This document shows, piece after piece, positions 45,236 through 56,357 of a stretch of DNA of 64,000 nt (its first letter is position 1; every line of letters starts with the position of its first letter). The position numbers and the translations under genes are program-made. The stretch lies in assembly GCA_027627225.1 (NCBI GenBank), contig JAPFQT010000370.1, forward strand, positions 1 through 64,000, read 5' to 3'. This DNA comes from Congeria kusceri (taxonomy: Eukaryota; Mollusca; Bivalvia; Myida; Dreissenidae). The notes beneath the pieces were generated by a model. The model saw only the letters and a program-made list of their open reading frames with translations, searched no databases and was not told where the DNA came from.

Positions 45236-45631
45236 CTTTAAAACAGAAACACAAACACACTGAAGATGGAAGACCAACAACTTGTGTCTGTCAGCAAGAG
45301 TAACAATAAAGACAATTAATAGAAAGATTTTATCAACAGTATATATGGTAAATAAATCTACAAATGTTATGATTAATCATGAAACAAATAGTTAAAATAT
45401 TTTATTTTTTTCAATCAAGAGTAACATTGACTTTGGCTACAAAGAACCCACATTCAGTCTAACCATTGTCTGGATATAATCTATATAAACACTCTTCTAC
45501 AAGATTTTGTGGGTTTTTTTTCCACTCTCAGCATCACCACCTGGTACATTAACTGATGTTTTCCTTGGATTCCAACTTAACTTGATGGTAAAGAAATGTT
45601 TCCAATAGATGTTTTTAATAGCAAAGCTAAC

Positions 45632-45669
45632 TTCTTTGTACGGCAAAGACAGGTTTCGTACAGCTGGAC
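45632..45669 (-). CDS. Unidentified gene, small exon
   Basis: Acceptor GCTCTTACAG on the - strand, then GTCCAGCTGTACGAAACC; donor AAAGAA|GTTAGC. Phase 0 in, two bases out: VQLYETCLCRTK plus AA. A longer version (to ATCAA|GTTAAG) is possible in the same frame but would be out of phase with the next exon. The antisense-adjacent 79-codon frame over this region is a different phase and does not join neighbouring exons. Confidence 0.45.
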
Positions 45670-45774
45670 CTGTAAGAGCTATTGTGAGCCTGATCATTAG
45701 TGAACTAGGGAATGAGTATATACAATGAATACACATTGTCTTCAGGTTAGCTCAAATATAACAAGAAAGTTTGT

Positions 45775-46565
45775 TTGTTATTTGAACCATAACTTTGGCC
45801 ATAAGGACCCTATTTATCTGCAAGACTACATATGAAATCATATAACAACTGTTTGCAAAACAGTTATGCCCCCTCTAGGTTAAAAGAAATCTTTAAAATA
45901 TCAAGTTTGGTGATGATCGGATGAAAACTGTTGGACATAGGGAACGGAAACTGCTGAATAGGCAAATTTTAGATAAATCAAGGGCCATAACTCAATAGCA
46001 GTTTCTAGGGTGTTTTGGTTGATCATCAAACTTGTCTAAGATATTATAAACTCAATATAAATTGGTAAAGATTAGATAAAAACTGTTCGACTTTGAGTGC
46101 CAATATTAGATATTTTAAGGGCCATAACTCCACGATTCCTTGAGCGAATTGATTGACCGACTATCGGATATGGCCAAGATATTATGCCACAAACATTTTC
46201 AGCAAGTTTGGTGAAGATCATATGAAAACTGTTGGAATTAGAGAGCGGAAACTGCTAAAAAGGCTAATTTTAGACAATACAAGGTCCATAACTCTACAAT
46301 TTTCGGGGTAACTAGGCTGATTATCGATCTTGGTCGAGATATTATGCCAATAAACATTTTCATGAAGTTTGGTTAAGATTAACTTATGCTGATTACATGA
46401 AGTTTAGTTATGATTGGATGAAAACTATTGGACTAAAGAGAGGGGAAACGAAAGTGGTCTCCCGACTGACAGACCGACTGGTCGAGTGACTGACTCACAA
46501 ACCGACCAACATAAGCAAACCAATATACCCTGCCATCTTGGATGGGGGGCATAATAAGCTTACTA
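45775..46565 (+). repeat. Dispersed repeat with GGGCCATAACTC units
   Basis: Four diverged units of about 160-190 bp with AAGTTTGGTGATGATCGGAT, GAAAACTGTTGGAC, AGAGCGGAAACTGCTAA and GGGCCATAACTC. It ends with ATATACCCTGCCATCTTGGA and TGGGGGGCATAATAAGC. Related copies at 9.22 (inverted) and 52.7 kb. It sits in the intron between 45669 and 46596. Confidence 0.8.
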
Positions 46566-46595
46566 ACTGGCAGAAAACATGTAAACACTGCATAC

Positions 46596-46682
46596 CTCTG
46601 ATGTGGCTTTCTGTGTGAGCCAGAGAATGTCTGAGATGGAGTTTGTAAGATGTTGATTGTCACCAGCTGCTTTGGCACAAAC
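46596..46682 (-). CDS. Unidentified gene, internal exon
   Basis: Acceptor GCATTTCTAG, then 87 nt, then donor CAGAG|GTATGC, all on the - strand. Phase 0 to phase 0: VCAKAAGDNQHLTNSISD then ILWLTQKATSE. One of the other frames stops, and the third gives FVPKQLVTINILQT but is out of phase with its neighbours. Amphipathic and helix-like. The best-defined exon in the window by splice sites. Confidence 0.6.
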
Positions 46683-46759
46683 CTAGAAATGCAGAATATC
46701 ATATCATTAAAGAAAACAATGTTATATAACACATCTTTTAATAACACATTTGTAAATAT

Positions 46760-48712
46760 TAGGGATGCTTACGAGTACTCGGACATCCGGATATCTGAAT
46801 ATGATCAAATATCCAGACACTTAAAAGGGATTCGGATACCTTATCGAGTGAAGAACATGTTGTTATTGTATTGTTTTACTACTACTGTCATTACAAATGT
46901 AGTTGCAATCGCTGTTTCAATAGATAGAGTATACCATAACACGTCATTGACAAACTGACATTAATCCATTAATTGGCTGTTTGCAGAAAGGGGCCAATGA
47001 CATTACCCTTATCAACACGTCAAGAGGCCTCTGAACCCCCGCTGTGGTCTGTGTTGTAATTAGCAGGTCGATTGTTTTTATATACAAGACACTAATTAAT
47101 AAGCAAAAGCCAACATTTACCTACGCTAAGATGTGTAATTTTTTTCTACTTTCTACTTGATTCGAATTTACAGTGCGTTTTATACTGTTTGACTATAAAA
47201 ATAACAACTTCACTCTTTAGAACAAGTACTGTATAAATGGGGTATTCATATGGTGTTAAAAATTCAATAATTAATTATATTGTATGTACGTCTTAAAAAA
47301 AACAAACTAAGGAGTAAATAAAATACTCAAGCAAGATCTTATCTATTCAAGTTTGAGAATGTTGACTTCTTGACATAAAAGGTGTGCAATGCATTCAGTC
47401 TAACCTGTCTTGAGAGACCGCCCATGGTGATTCTAAAAAGTGGTCTCTTAACACAGGTGGTCTCTTAATGTAGTAACTTGCAAAGGCAGTTGGTCTTTGG
47501 TTATACATTTTATGATTTTTTACCTGAATAAACATATAGTCTCTTAATGCAGTAACTTGCAAAGGCAGTTGGTCTTTGGTTATACATTTTATGATTTTTT
47601 ACCTGAATAAACATATAGTTTATTCAAATAAAGTTTGTATGTTCATAAGGAATAAAGAATAAATAAGTGGTAAAAATATTTGGTTTATTATTTAAATAAT
47701 TTTATTTTACATTATTATATTACACACGATTGTTGTATTAAATGATAAAATAGCATAACTGTACTGTGATTCTATAATCTTTGGTCTAGGAACCAAATGA
47801 TTTTACATATATTTGTTATAGTCATCAACCTGCGTTTATTGTAAATAACTGATTAAAAACGTAAGAAATGAACTTTATATCTAACACGTTAATCATATAA
47901 TCTAACACGTTAATCACATAATCCAAATAAGTGTTAACGTTGCACAATTCTGCAAATACTCAACATTCCCCACCCGCCATATGTCAAACCAAGTTTACAC
48001 AAAAGTAATTGACGTCACAGCGCGTGCTATTAAAATATGCTGCCCTACTGTCCCTGACTAAACCGCAGACGGAATACGCAGACAATTTCGGGTCGAGTAA
48101 ATAAAGGAATACGCAGACGATAACAGCTTAGCTGGTATAAAGTCGGTCTGAATACCACTTCAAGAAAATGGAGTAAACAGTCACACCTGCAATCCAGAAG
48201 ACTACCCGTGAAAAACTTATCTATTATTGAATGACTATGATACTTGCTAATTTGTGGGTTAACACCTTTCGCAGCAAAAGTCACAGTTGCTTAGCAACTT
48301 ATCTGCAGAACTGACACTCAGTCGCTTAATACACTAATCAAGGTTAATTAGGACTTTTAATGGTCACTGGTCGTGGAATAGAGGTGGTCGCTAATTAAGG
48401 CCATTTTTAATAGAATTTGCGTTGGGAGGAATTAGTAATGGTCATTAAACGGAGGGAGTCGCTTAATGCAGGTGGTTGCTACCGCAGGTTAGACTGTATT
48501 TATAAAAATTAATAACAAACACTGAAAACTACTAAGAAATGTCATTTTATGAATTAAATCATCATTTCATCTTGCAATTAGATGCTACAGGAGCATTCAA
48601 TGTAATAAGGTTTGCAAAAATTACGCTTACGAAGGATACAGATATCTGGATAGTATTCAGAAAAAGGATACGGATATCCGAATACCAATTTAGGATATGG
48701 TCCCCATCCCTA
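46760..48712. mobile_element. hAT-like element, about 1.95 kb
   Basis: Ends TAGGGATG (46760-46767) and CATCCCTA (48705-48712) are inverted. The flanking 8 bp are GTAAATAT (46752-46759) and GTAAATAC (48713-48720), a plausible 8-bp target duplication with one mismatch. Sub-terminal regions repeat GGATATCYGAATA-type motifs on both sides. No transposase frame. A second element (47396-48496) is nested inside. It lies in the intron upstream of the exon at 46596. Confidence 0.65.
47396..48496. mobile_element. Nested 1.1-kb element with CAGTCTAACCTG ends
   Basis: CAGTCTAACCTG at 47396-47407 and CAGGTTAGACTG at 48485-48496 form perfect 12-bp TIRs. Inside each end lie repeated phrases of the type GGTGGTCTCTTAA (left) and GGTGGTCGCTAATTAAGG (right). 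The left part has a near-perfect 79-bp tandem duplication starting at 47460 and 47539. No coding frame. Confidence 0.7.
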
Positions 48713-48779
48713 GTAAATACTGATACAAATTTGATGTCAGGATGTGTTTTAATTTTAAAAGGCTTGCATTACTAAACTA

Positions 48780-49395
48780 ACTGAAAACAAGTGGGCCATG
48801 AGGCCCTAGGTCACTGACGTGAGGGGCTAAGGAACTAAACTCTTCTGAGCAAGTTTCATGAAGATTCAGCTCAGAATGTGGCCTCTAGTGTGTTCACAAG
48901 CTTTTTTTTCAATTTGACCCCATGTGACCCAGTTTCAAACTTGTCCTAAATATAATTGGGACAAATGTGTTCTGGGCAAGTTTCATGATTATTGGCCTAT
49001 AAATGTGGCATCTAGTGTTCACAAACTTTTTGGCCTGGTGATCTAGAAATACACCCGATGCGACCTAGTTTCAAACTCATCTGAGATATCATTAAAGCAA
49101 ATGTTCAGAGCAAGTTTCAATAAGGTTGGGCAAAAAAATATGACATCTAGAGCGTTAACAAGCTTTTTCTTCAATTTGACCTAGTGACCTTGTTTTTGTC
49201 CCCACATGACCCAGTTTCAAACTCGACCGAGATATCATCGGCACAAATATTCTAAGTTTCATGAAGATTGGGCAATAAATGCGGCTTCTAGTTTGTGAAC
49301 AAGGTAAATGCACGATACACAACGCACGGAGCACAGACAAAAGGCGATCACAAAAGCTCATTATGAGCAAGTTGTGCTCAGGTGAGCTAAAACCA
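48780..49395. repeat. Tandem repeat, unit about 110-130 bp, four to five copies
   Basis: Opens GGGCCATGAGGCCCTAGGTC. Units share GCAAGTTTCATGAAGATT, TGTGGC.TCTAGTGTG, TCACAAGCTTTTT, and CCCAGTTTCAAACT. It ends CACAAAAGCTCATTATGAGC and GTGCTCAGGTGAGCTAA. The 132-codon minus-strand frame at 49155 is an artefact of this repeat. Confidence 0.8.
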
Positions 49396-49559
49396 AAACA
49401 ACAACATATTCTGTATACATGAAGTTTCACAATTACATGTATATCATAAAAATCAAAGTAACAATTTTGTAAGAAATCTAAGACTTGCTTCTTGAAAACT
49501 GACTGAAAACTGATTGGTGGCCTTTGAGGGTTCACATAGCAAAAACTTCCCATTCAAAA

Positions 49560-50175
49560 TTGACCTGTTTTTTATGACGCTACACGTGTACCAATAATTA
49601 TATAAATATGAAAAGCCATTGTTGAGTTATCGCCAGGAAACCATGTTTTTTAGGGAATTTATGTCAAATAAAGGGCCATAACTCTGTCAAAATTTAGTCG
49701 TTTGTAACAAAAGTCTAACTTGACCCGTATTTTATGATGCTACACATATATACCAAGAATTATTTTAATACCTTAAGCCATTCTTGAGTAATTGTTCGGA
49801 AATCATGTTTTTAGGGAATTTTAAGTCGAAAAGGGGCCATAACTCTGTCAAAATTTAGTGGTTTGTTACCAACATCGAACTTGACCCGTATTCTATGATG
49901 TTACACATGTGTACCAAAAATTATTTGAATATGTCAAGCATTTCTTGAGTTATCAGGAAACCATGTTTTTTAGGGAATTAACTCTGTCAAAATTTAGTGG
50001 TTTGTAACCAACATTGAACTTGACCTGTATTCTATGATGTTACACATGTGTACCAAAAATTATTTGAATATGTCAAGCCTTTCTTGAGTTACCATAGGGA
50101 AACCAAAACCAACAGACCGACGGACCGACAAGCCACTCCTATATACCTCCCCTAAACTTCGTTTGTGGGGGTATA
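49560..50175. repeat. Tandem repeat, unit about 130-160 bp, four copies
   Basis: Units carry TTGACCCGTATTYTATGATG, TTACACATGTGTACCAA, TTTCTTGAGTTATC and AAACCATGTTTTTTAGGGAA, GCCATAACTCTGTCAAAATT. The last two copies are nearly identical. Ends ACAGACCGACGGACCGACAA and CTTCGTTTGTGGGGGTAT. Confidence 0.85.
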
Positions 50176-51534
50176 ATTAGCATACAAAATACAGTATACC
50201 TGTTAGCCTCTAAATACATGTATCAATCATTCATGTCGCCTTAGCTTCTCTAATACGCAGGTGTTAAAGTCGACCTAGTAGATGACAGTTTGTTGTTACT
50301 GCATGTTGATCCCATTACGTGGACCATTGTCTCTTTATCAGTAGTAGGAGATTAAAGCGTCTTGTGGAGGCTAATTGGTGTTACTGCGTACATGTGCTCT
50401 GATATAACGCATCGCGTCCCAAGGTATATCCGATGGTTCGTGGTACTCTGAACACATACTTGAAAGTCGTGGGAACAAGCAGCATAGTTGCCGAAAAAAC
50501 ATGAGGCTAATCAAGGGCTAAGTAATTCTCAAATGTAATTCAAAACATAGTTCTAATATGTAGCGCTTTGTCCGTGTGTTGGCCGCAGTTTTCTAGTAGT
50601 ACGTTTGAAGTAACGACATATCGCACAATGAAGTCTTTTTAGCATTACCATTATAATAATTACTGCTTCTAATGATCAAATATTCGAATACTCTAACACT
50701 TTATCAATAGAATATCCGAATATCAATTTTTGGTATTTGTTGCTATCCCTACTTTAAATACTGACACAAATTTCAGGGGAAATAGTATTGACCTATTTCA
50801 GTCTTACGTGAGTAAGATAACAGGAGGGGATGATTTCTTGATGCAAGCATTAATGAATCCATTTGACATTAAGTTTAAAGTCACTTTATATAATAATGAT
50901 GAACATATTTTAAATCAGTGAACACATTGTATAACTCTTAAACAATTTAAATATGAATTTAATTGTTAAAGAAAAGTTAAATGTCTGTAAATACTGCCAA
51001 GAATAGTCTGTAAAGTAGAAACTCACCCTGTGTGATATATTGCTGTTCAGTGCCTTTTTTAGGACCAATTTTGGGGTCAAAATTCAGCCCAATTACGCTG
51101 CTAAAAAGAATATATTTTTTCCTTTTATTTACCTTAAAATTCCGTTCAGAATGTAAGCTTTACTTTGAAAAAAAGGACCAAAATAGGACAAAAATTGACT
51201 AGGATATAGGCATTTTTGTAAACAATCCCAGCAATTTTTCATCAAACCAAGTTAGTGCATAATCTAAGATTGTATAATTTGTAGCAAAGCAATTGATTAA
51301 TGTTTTATAACAAAGTAGAATATAAACATGTAACAATGCTTTTCTAAAAAAATAATTCCCCTTTTGCTGCAAAATTCCCCATCTGAATGGCCCCACCAAC
51401 TTTCCTCCGAAGATGAAACAAAAACATTTGCTGTTTGTGGGAGAGAAATGAGATCTCCAAACTACAGTACAGTGTTCTATAGGGATGCAAACAGAATACA
51501 TTAATGATTTTTGTAACACCTTTAAGAAACAACA
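50176..51534. other. Intergenic or intronic DNA with a TAGGGATA-end fragment
   Basis: 50665-50752 resembles the right end of the 46.76-kb hAT-like element (ATATCCGAATATCAATTT, then TGCTATCCCTA) and is followed by TTTAAATACTGACACAAATT, which also matches the flank of that element. A 63-codon + frame nearby is not supported. Confidence 0.45.
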
Positions 51535-52385
51535 GCTGTTTGTAAAACAATTATACCTCTCTAGGTTAAAAGTGATCTTTAAAATATCAATTTTGGTGAA
51601 GATCAGATGACAAGAAGGCCATGATAGCCCTAGGTCGCTCACCTGAGTTGAAGGCATAATGGCTTTTTAAAAATTTAATAGCGGGTACATAGATGTTTGA
51701 AGCTAAATGTTGACACATGATAATAATGGACCACTAACACCCATAGCCATATACGGTCAAACTGCCCCACCCCCTGGCAACCTTGTTTTTCATCAGATCA
51801 AAATTTTTTGAAGGAATATGGTAGAGGGTCATGCAGTAAACATTTGTATAAACATATTTCATATAATATTTCTATAAAATTATTTGTAAAAAAATATTTC
51901 TAAATCCAGAAAGTGGTTTCTGCCAAGAAAAAATTGTCAAAGTTAGCTATATGGTCATATACAGTTAAACTTCCCCACCCCCTAGGAGCCATGCTTTTCA
52001 ACGAATAACATTATTTGAAGGAATTCTGTAAATGGCCACCAAAGGAACATTTCTTTGAAATTATTTTGAAATCCTGGTATCTGTTGCGAAGACTGTGAAA
52101 GTTGCCTATACAGCCATATACGGTCAAATCAAACTTGTTTGAAGGAATTTGGTAAATTTTTACACAAGGAAAATTTCTGTGAAATTATTCCGACATAAGG
52201 TTGGTGGTTTTTTACAAGAAGATTGTCAAAGTTGCATATATAATCATATATGGTCAAACTTTCACACACCTTAGTGGCCATGTTTTTTATTGAATCCAAA
52301 TGATTACAAGGACTTTGGTAGAGGGTCACCTAGGGAATATTTCTGTGAAATTATTTTTTAATCCAGCCAGTGGTTTCTTTATGGA
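51535..52385. repeat. Tandem repeat with CATATACGGTCAAACT units
   Basis: 51535-51612 is a fragment of the 45.8-kb repeat (AAACAACAGCTGTTTGTAAA, GGTTAAAAGTGATCTTTAAA). 51600 onward has GAAGGCCATGATAGCCCTAG, then three to four units of about 190 bp carrying CCATATACGGTCAAACT, TTTGAAGGAAT.TGGTA, TTTCTGTGAAATTATT and AGTGGTTTCT. Frames of 66-152 codons here reflect the repeat. Confidence 0.75.
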
Positions 52386-52690
52386 GTCCTTTCGTAAAAG
52401 TATGCGTCAAAATACGCCGATTTTCTATAAACAAGTATCTTGAATTTCAATTGAATGTCATTCATAGTTATGGCTAAATGTTTTATTTAACAAAAAAATG
52501 TCAAAATATTTTAAGTCGTAAGTCCAAACAAGCGCAGATAACTCTGGAAATACAAATCACAAGGTTACCTGCCTTGTCGTAAGGAATTATACCCTTTTGA
52601 TAGTGAACACGTATTGAAAGTATCAAATGAATACTTTACATAGTTTTTGATAAATGGACAATAACTCGACTTTTTTTCTTCAAAAAGTCG
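52386..52690. other. AT-rich intronic or intergenic DNA
   Basis: Nothing recognised. CGACTTTTTTTCTTCAAAA and AAGTCGAG at 52666-52692 make a small hairpin. Confidence 0.4.
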
Positions 52691-52699
52691 AGCTAAACA

Positions 52700-53155
52700 T
52701 GGCCAATTATCATGTCCACAAACACTTTCATGAAGTTTAGTGAAGATCGGATGACAATTGTTGGACTTGGAGAGCAGAAAAGGCTAAAAAGGCCAATTAG
52801 ATCATTCAAGGGCCATAACTCAATATTATATGGGGTGATTTGGCTGGTTATTGAATCTCACCTTGCTATTATTATTACAAACCTTTTTATAAAGTTTGGT
52901 GAAGATTGGCTGAAAACCTTTTGACTTATAGAACGGCTAGATTTAAGTTAATTCAAGGGCCATAACTCCACAATTCCTAAGGATGATTTGGCTGATTATA
53001 AAACATGGCCTAGATATTATGCCGACGAATGAAGTTTGGTTAAGATCGGATGAAAACTGACAGCGGAAATGAATATGATTACCGACAGACTGACTGGCAT
53101 TAGCAAACCAATATACCATGCCATCTTCGATGGGGGGCATAATTAATTGGTTGCT
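52700..53155 (+). repeat. Dispersed repeat with GGGCCATAACTC units, copy 3
   Basis: Same family as 45.78 kb: AAGTTTAGTGAAGATCGGAT, GACAATTGTTGGACTTGG, AGGGCCATAACTC (twice), and the end ATATACCATGCCATCTTCGA, TGGGGGGCATAATTAA. The end lies only 17 bp from the donor of the exon at 53172. Confidence 0.8.
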
Positions 53156-53171
53156 TATTAAAAACACTAAC

Positions 53172-53255
53172 CATGTCCCTCTCCAGACAAACAGTCATCG
53201 TGAAAAGTGGGCTGGGGTCTGATTTGCTGATGCCCCTGGTGGCCATTGAGAGTTC
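53172..53255 (-). CDS. Unidentified gene, internal exon (start uncertain)
   Basis: Donor GGACATG|GTTAGT on the - strand. Using the nearer acceptor (TTGTTGCTATAG, ending at 53256) gives 28 codons in phase 0: ELSMATRGISKSDPS then PLFTMTVCLERDM, which joins the exon at 46596 in phase. A stronger-looking acceptor further upstream (TTTTATGACAG, exon to 53305) adds LYTDPMVGLLSELLL in the same frame but puts a TAG at 53256-53258 between the halves. Either the nearer acceptor is used, or this allele carries a nonsense codon. Product unknown. Confidence 0.5.
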
Positions 53256-53639
53256 CTATAGCAACAACTCTGACAATAAGCCTACCATTGGGTCTGTGTA
53301 TAAACCTGTCATAAAATACAGGACAACATTGTGTTAACTATAAGTGTGTCAATAACTTATATTCAATACTCAACTATATTCAGTTATATTCAATAACAAT
53401 ATCTGACAAATCAAAAACATTTCTTTTTTTTAAACTGTTTTTAGAAAAAGACACTAAAATAACAATGAAGTCTAGTTTTTAAAACTACCATATCATCTTT
53501 TAAATGAAGCAATTTTCAACACAGAAGATTGATATGCACAAGATGCACATGAATCATCATCATCATCATCAACATTAGATGTCTAATCTTTTATCACTGT
53601 ATTTGTGTGTAATAAAAGAACTATGTTAAATGTTTACAT

Positions 53640-53843
53640 TATTCTGGCTGCCAGCATCTACAGCTTTCTGGTCCAGCGATCACGTCCTGAAATTCCAGAC
53701 CATGCGTAGACTGACCAGATGGTCGCCTTCCTGTGGTCACTCCGGAGTTTGTACGGTTGTGTTCCTCCAAATGGCCTGACCAGCAGGCGTCAGAGTAGCA
53801 GACGAGCGCCAGGAACAGGCTAGACATTTCATCACGATGGTAA
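53640..53843 (-). CDS. Possible exon, weak
   Basis: Acceptor TCTTATCTTCAG on the - strand, then a frame YHRDEMSSLFLALVCYSDAC continuing ...WSGHLEEHNR to a TAA at about 53646. GC-richer than its surroundings. Donor choice is unclear: a TCTG|GTCAGT site would be in phase with the longer form of the 53172 exon. A competing frame (TIVMKCLACSWRSSATLTPA) is also open. YHRD recalls the C-terminus of AP-5 zeta as I remember it, but the position in the gene would be wrong, so I give no name. Confidence 0.25.
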
Positions 53844-54803
53844 CTGAAGATAAGACATCATTGAACAAAAAAGTAGGTACAGTCGACTCCCTTACCTCGA
53901 AGTTGCCCAGACCAGCAAAAAAAATTAAGTTTTCAAAACTTTTAGCCATCCAGAAACATTTTCAAACATCATCTGTTGTTTTGCGTCTGTTTCTCCCAAA
54001 CCTCCAGACTGAAGAGTATTTACACATGTAGACCATTTTGGGTGACTGAGTGAAGAAAAGTTTGGCTCAATTTAAGTTGTTCTTTGCATAGACTTGCAGT
54101 ATTTATGGAAGAGTAAATAGCAAAATAATATGCATATGATAAATATTATAACTCCTTCTGCTTTTGACTTGAATTGCCTGCAGTATTTCCACCTATATAA
54201 TCTGTAATGAAGTTTTTCCACAAACCTTGTGCTTAATACCAGAAGTGGTACATTTAGGGAATCAATTTCAATCAGAACATAATATAGGGATGCGCACAAG
54301 TTTTGAAGCCAAATATCCTTTGTTCTCCACTGGACACTAGCCTGGACATTTTATCCATTATTGACTTGACACGACTTCGTTACAAACACGATTTACGGTA
54401 GGAAAACTGAGACAAGGACCAGGACACACATTTAGAGCCATCAGAAAAGTCAAAACTTGAAAATTTGAGCCAAACAAAAGACATGTATATGAATATATAT
54501 TGCAAAACAATTGGTACTTAAAAGAAAATTTGAGCCAACAAGAATTTGCAAATAGCAAGTTTCGATTAATACGGATTTGACTGAAATCACTGTAATTAGC
54601 AAATGCATTTATGTTCTTATGCTATAGTTCTTTTGTTAATTCATTTAAGTCTCTGTGTAACACTTTTATCAGTGAAGTATTGCAACAGTTCTACAATGTA
54701 CAATGTCTACATGATTGTACATTCGCAGTGGTGTAGGTCTCTGCCTTCTTATCATGTGATTGTGAGTTCATTGTAAAAATGATGCAAATGTGACATCAAC
54801 GCT
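53844..54803. other. AT-rich DNA, no firm exon
   Basis: Short frames on both strands (53837-54031 +; 54072-54299 -; 54358-54558 -). A good donor (CTTCGAG|GTAAGG) faces the - strand at 53895, but only 50 bp from the next acceptor. Confidence 0.4.
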
Positions 54804-55580
54804 TAAAGCCCTTTCACACCAGAGCCCGTCCTTACCACGTCAACCACATCATGAGAGGACATGGTGAGGACAGCCTTTGATGTGTTGAGGACCGAGGGAT
54901 ATGCATCAGGGACCTGGTTATGTCTTGTGGGCGTGAAGGGTGTGGGGCAGTTTTGAGCTTGCGCAGTGAGAACGAGGAAAATCAAGGACGTAGTGTGGAC
55001 CATTTAATGACGCACATGTATTAGTGACAGGTGAAGCGCGTTTATGACACCCTATTGACGCAGCATGGACTTCATGAATGTAATACCTACGTGGGGACTT
55101 CTCTGGCAGTGTTTGTGCTAAGCATCTGCAACGCGCCCATTTGGACATCTCTGCATCACCATAAAGACATCAGGACTGCTACAGGTCAGTATCAGGTCCA
55201 TGTAAGCTTTCACCATGAAGTCATTACTGTGCATTTCCTATGTATGTAGTGCGTCAGCACTGCATCAGTGGTGGGTTTATACTCAGTCTGTTTGAAACAT
55301 AAAATGGTGCCAAAATTTGACTATGAAAATAATGATATACGATTGAGCGTGGCCACATATTTATAGGACAAGGTTGACGTGGGTATGGCGTATGTTTAGT
55401 GTGATACTAGCGGCGTACAGTATTCTAATACGTGCCGGATATGCAGAAGCTGTGCTGTATTAACTGATTTCACATGAAGCACAAGGGATGATGCGCGTGG
55501 CAAGGTATTAGTGTTGACCGCCCGGTCGTGTTCAGGACCTTGTTTAATGAGTACTGACATACTCTGGTGTGATAGCACCA
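54804..55580. mobile_element. Possible TIR element of about 775 bp
   Basis: AAGCCCTTTCACACCAGAG at 54806 and CTCTGGTGTGATAGCACC at 55562 are inverted over about 11-13 bp. The interior is GC-richer than the flanks (many ACGCA and TGCGC) and open only in short frames. PIF/Harbinger-like ends came to mind, but the TIR is short and no clear target duplication was seen. Confidence 0.35.
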
Positions 55581-55707
55581 TTACTTACAGATTATTGACC
55601 AACTGGGCTATTACAGTTCTTCCTCCTAGCCATAATCCTGGTGGCATTTGAGGGGGGGGGGGTGGAGACAGGCAGTGCCTTCAGGTGAGGAAGGCCTGAT
55701 CACTCTC

Positions 55708-55803
55708 CTACTCCTGTCTGTCCTCACTGTCCTCCTCCTCCTTCTCCTCCTCCTCCTCATCATCTGGTGTTGGAGTGCTCCATGCTGGTCCCTGCTTCTT
55801 GGC
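55708..55803 (-). CDS. Small CPICG protein, acidic last exon
   Basis: Acceptor TCTCCTTACAG on the - strand, then phase 0: AKKQGPAWSTPTPDD followed by EEEEEKEEEDSEDRQE and a TAG at 55708-55710. The upstream exon (56358) ends in phase 0, so the two join cleanly. A GTGAGG donor inside the acidic run (ACA|GTGAGG) is an alternative, so the stop may not be the true end. The acidic tail could be a low-complexity tract. Confidence 0.45.
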   Translation of the reverse strand, partial: AKKQGPAWSTPTPDDEEEEEKEEEDSEDRQE

Positions 55804-55874
55804 CTGTAAGGAGATGGATATCTGAATAGTGTGCACACCAACAGCAGCAGTTTCAGTAGTTTACATAATATTGC

Positions 55875-56000
55875 ACTGTATTTATCATCATCATCATCAT
55901 CATCATCATCGTCAAACATTGTGCAATAGCATTAATAGTTCATTTCAGTTTGGTGGGATTTTTATACCAGAGCTAATCATCATCATCATCCTCATCATCC
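55875..56000. repeat. ATC trinucleotide tract
   Basis: ATCATC repeated about nine times at 55887-55912, and a shorter run at 55977-56000. On the - strand it would encode poly-Asp, but it is intronic relative to the flanking exons. Confidence 0.9.
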
Positions 56001-56357
56001 GCGTTGTGCAACAGTACTTATGGTACATAACAGATTTTGGAACATTACTACTAGAAGCAATCAAATTATTTCATAATTTGCATATAATAATCAACATTTT
56101 TATCATAATCATTATTATCAGTTGTGTTGAAGTCATATGAAAATTGTTTTTCTGTTAACAATTTGGTCTAGTATTGCTCAATAACCGTGTTTAGATACCA
56201 GTACCTATAGCTTTGACAAATTACCCGGCACTCGTGAACTCTATTACCATAATTTATTGCTTGAATTATTCCCTCTATAATTCTACAAGATTTGGTCTGT
56301 ACATGTGTTTCACATATTTATGAGACAATAACTGTATTTTAAGTGGAAAACTCTTAC

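Noticed and set aside
49155..49553. 132-codon minus-strand frame
   Set aside because: Falls within the dispersed tandem repeat at 48.78-49.40 kb.
51199..51657. 152-codon minus-strand frame
   Set aside because: Part lies in the repeat fragment at 51.54-51.61 kb; no splice sites, no recognisable domain, and AT-biased composition (many Phe, Cys, Leu, Ile).
53640..53843. AP-5 zeta (AP5Z1) C-terminal exon
   Set aside because: Only YHRD and a few following residues resemble my memory of that protein, and exons downstream on the same strand would have to follow its C-terminus. Not enough to name the gene.
55626..55919. 97-codon minus frame starting MFDDDDDD
   Set aside because: It translates the ATC tract and an antisense acidic run, and crosses the splice acceptor of the better-supported exon at 55803.
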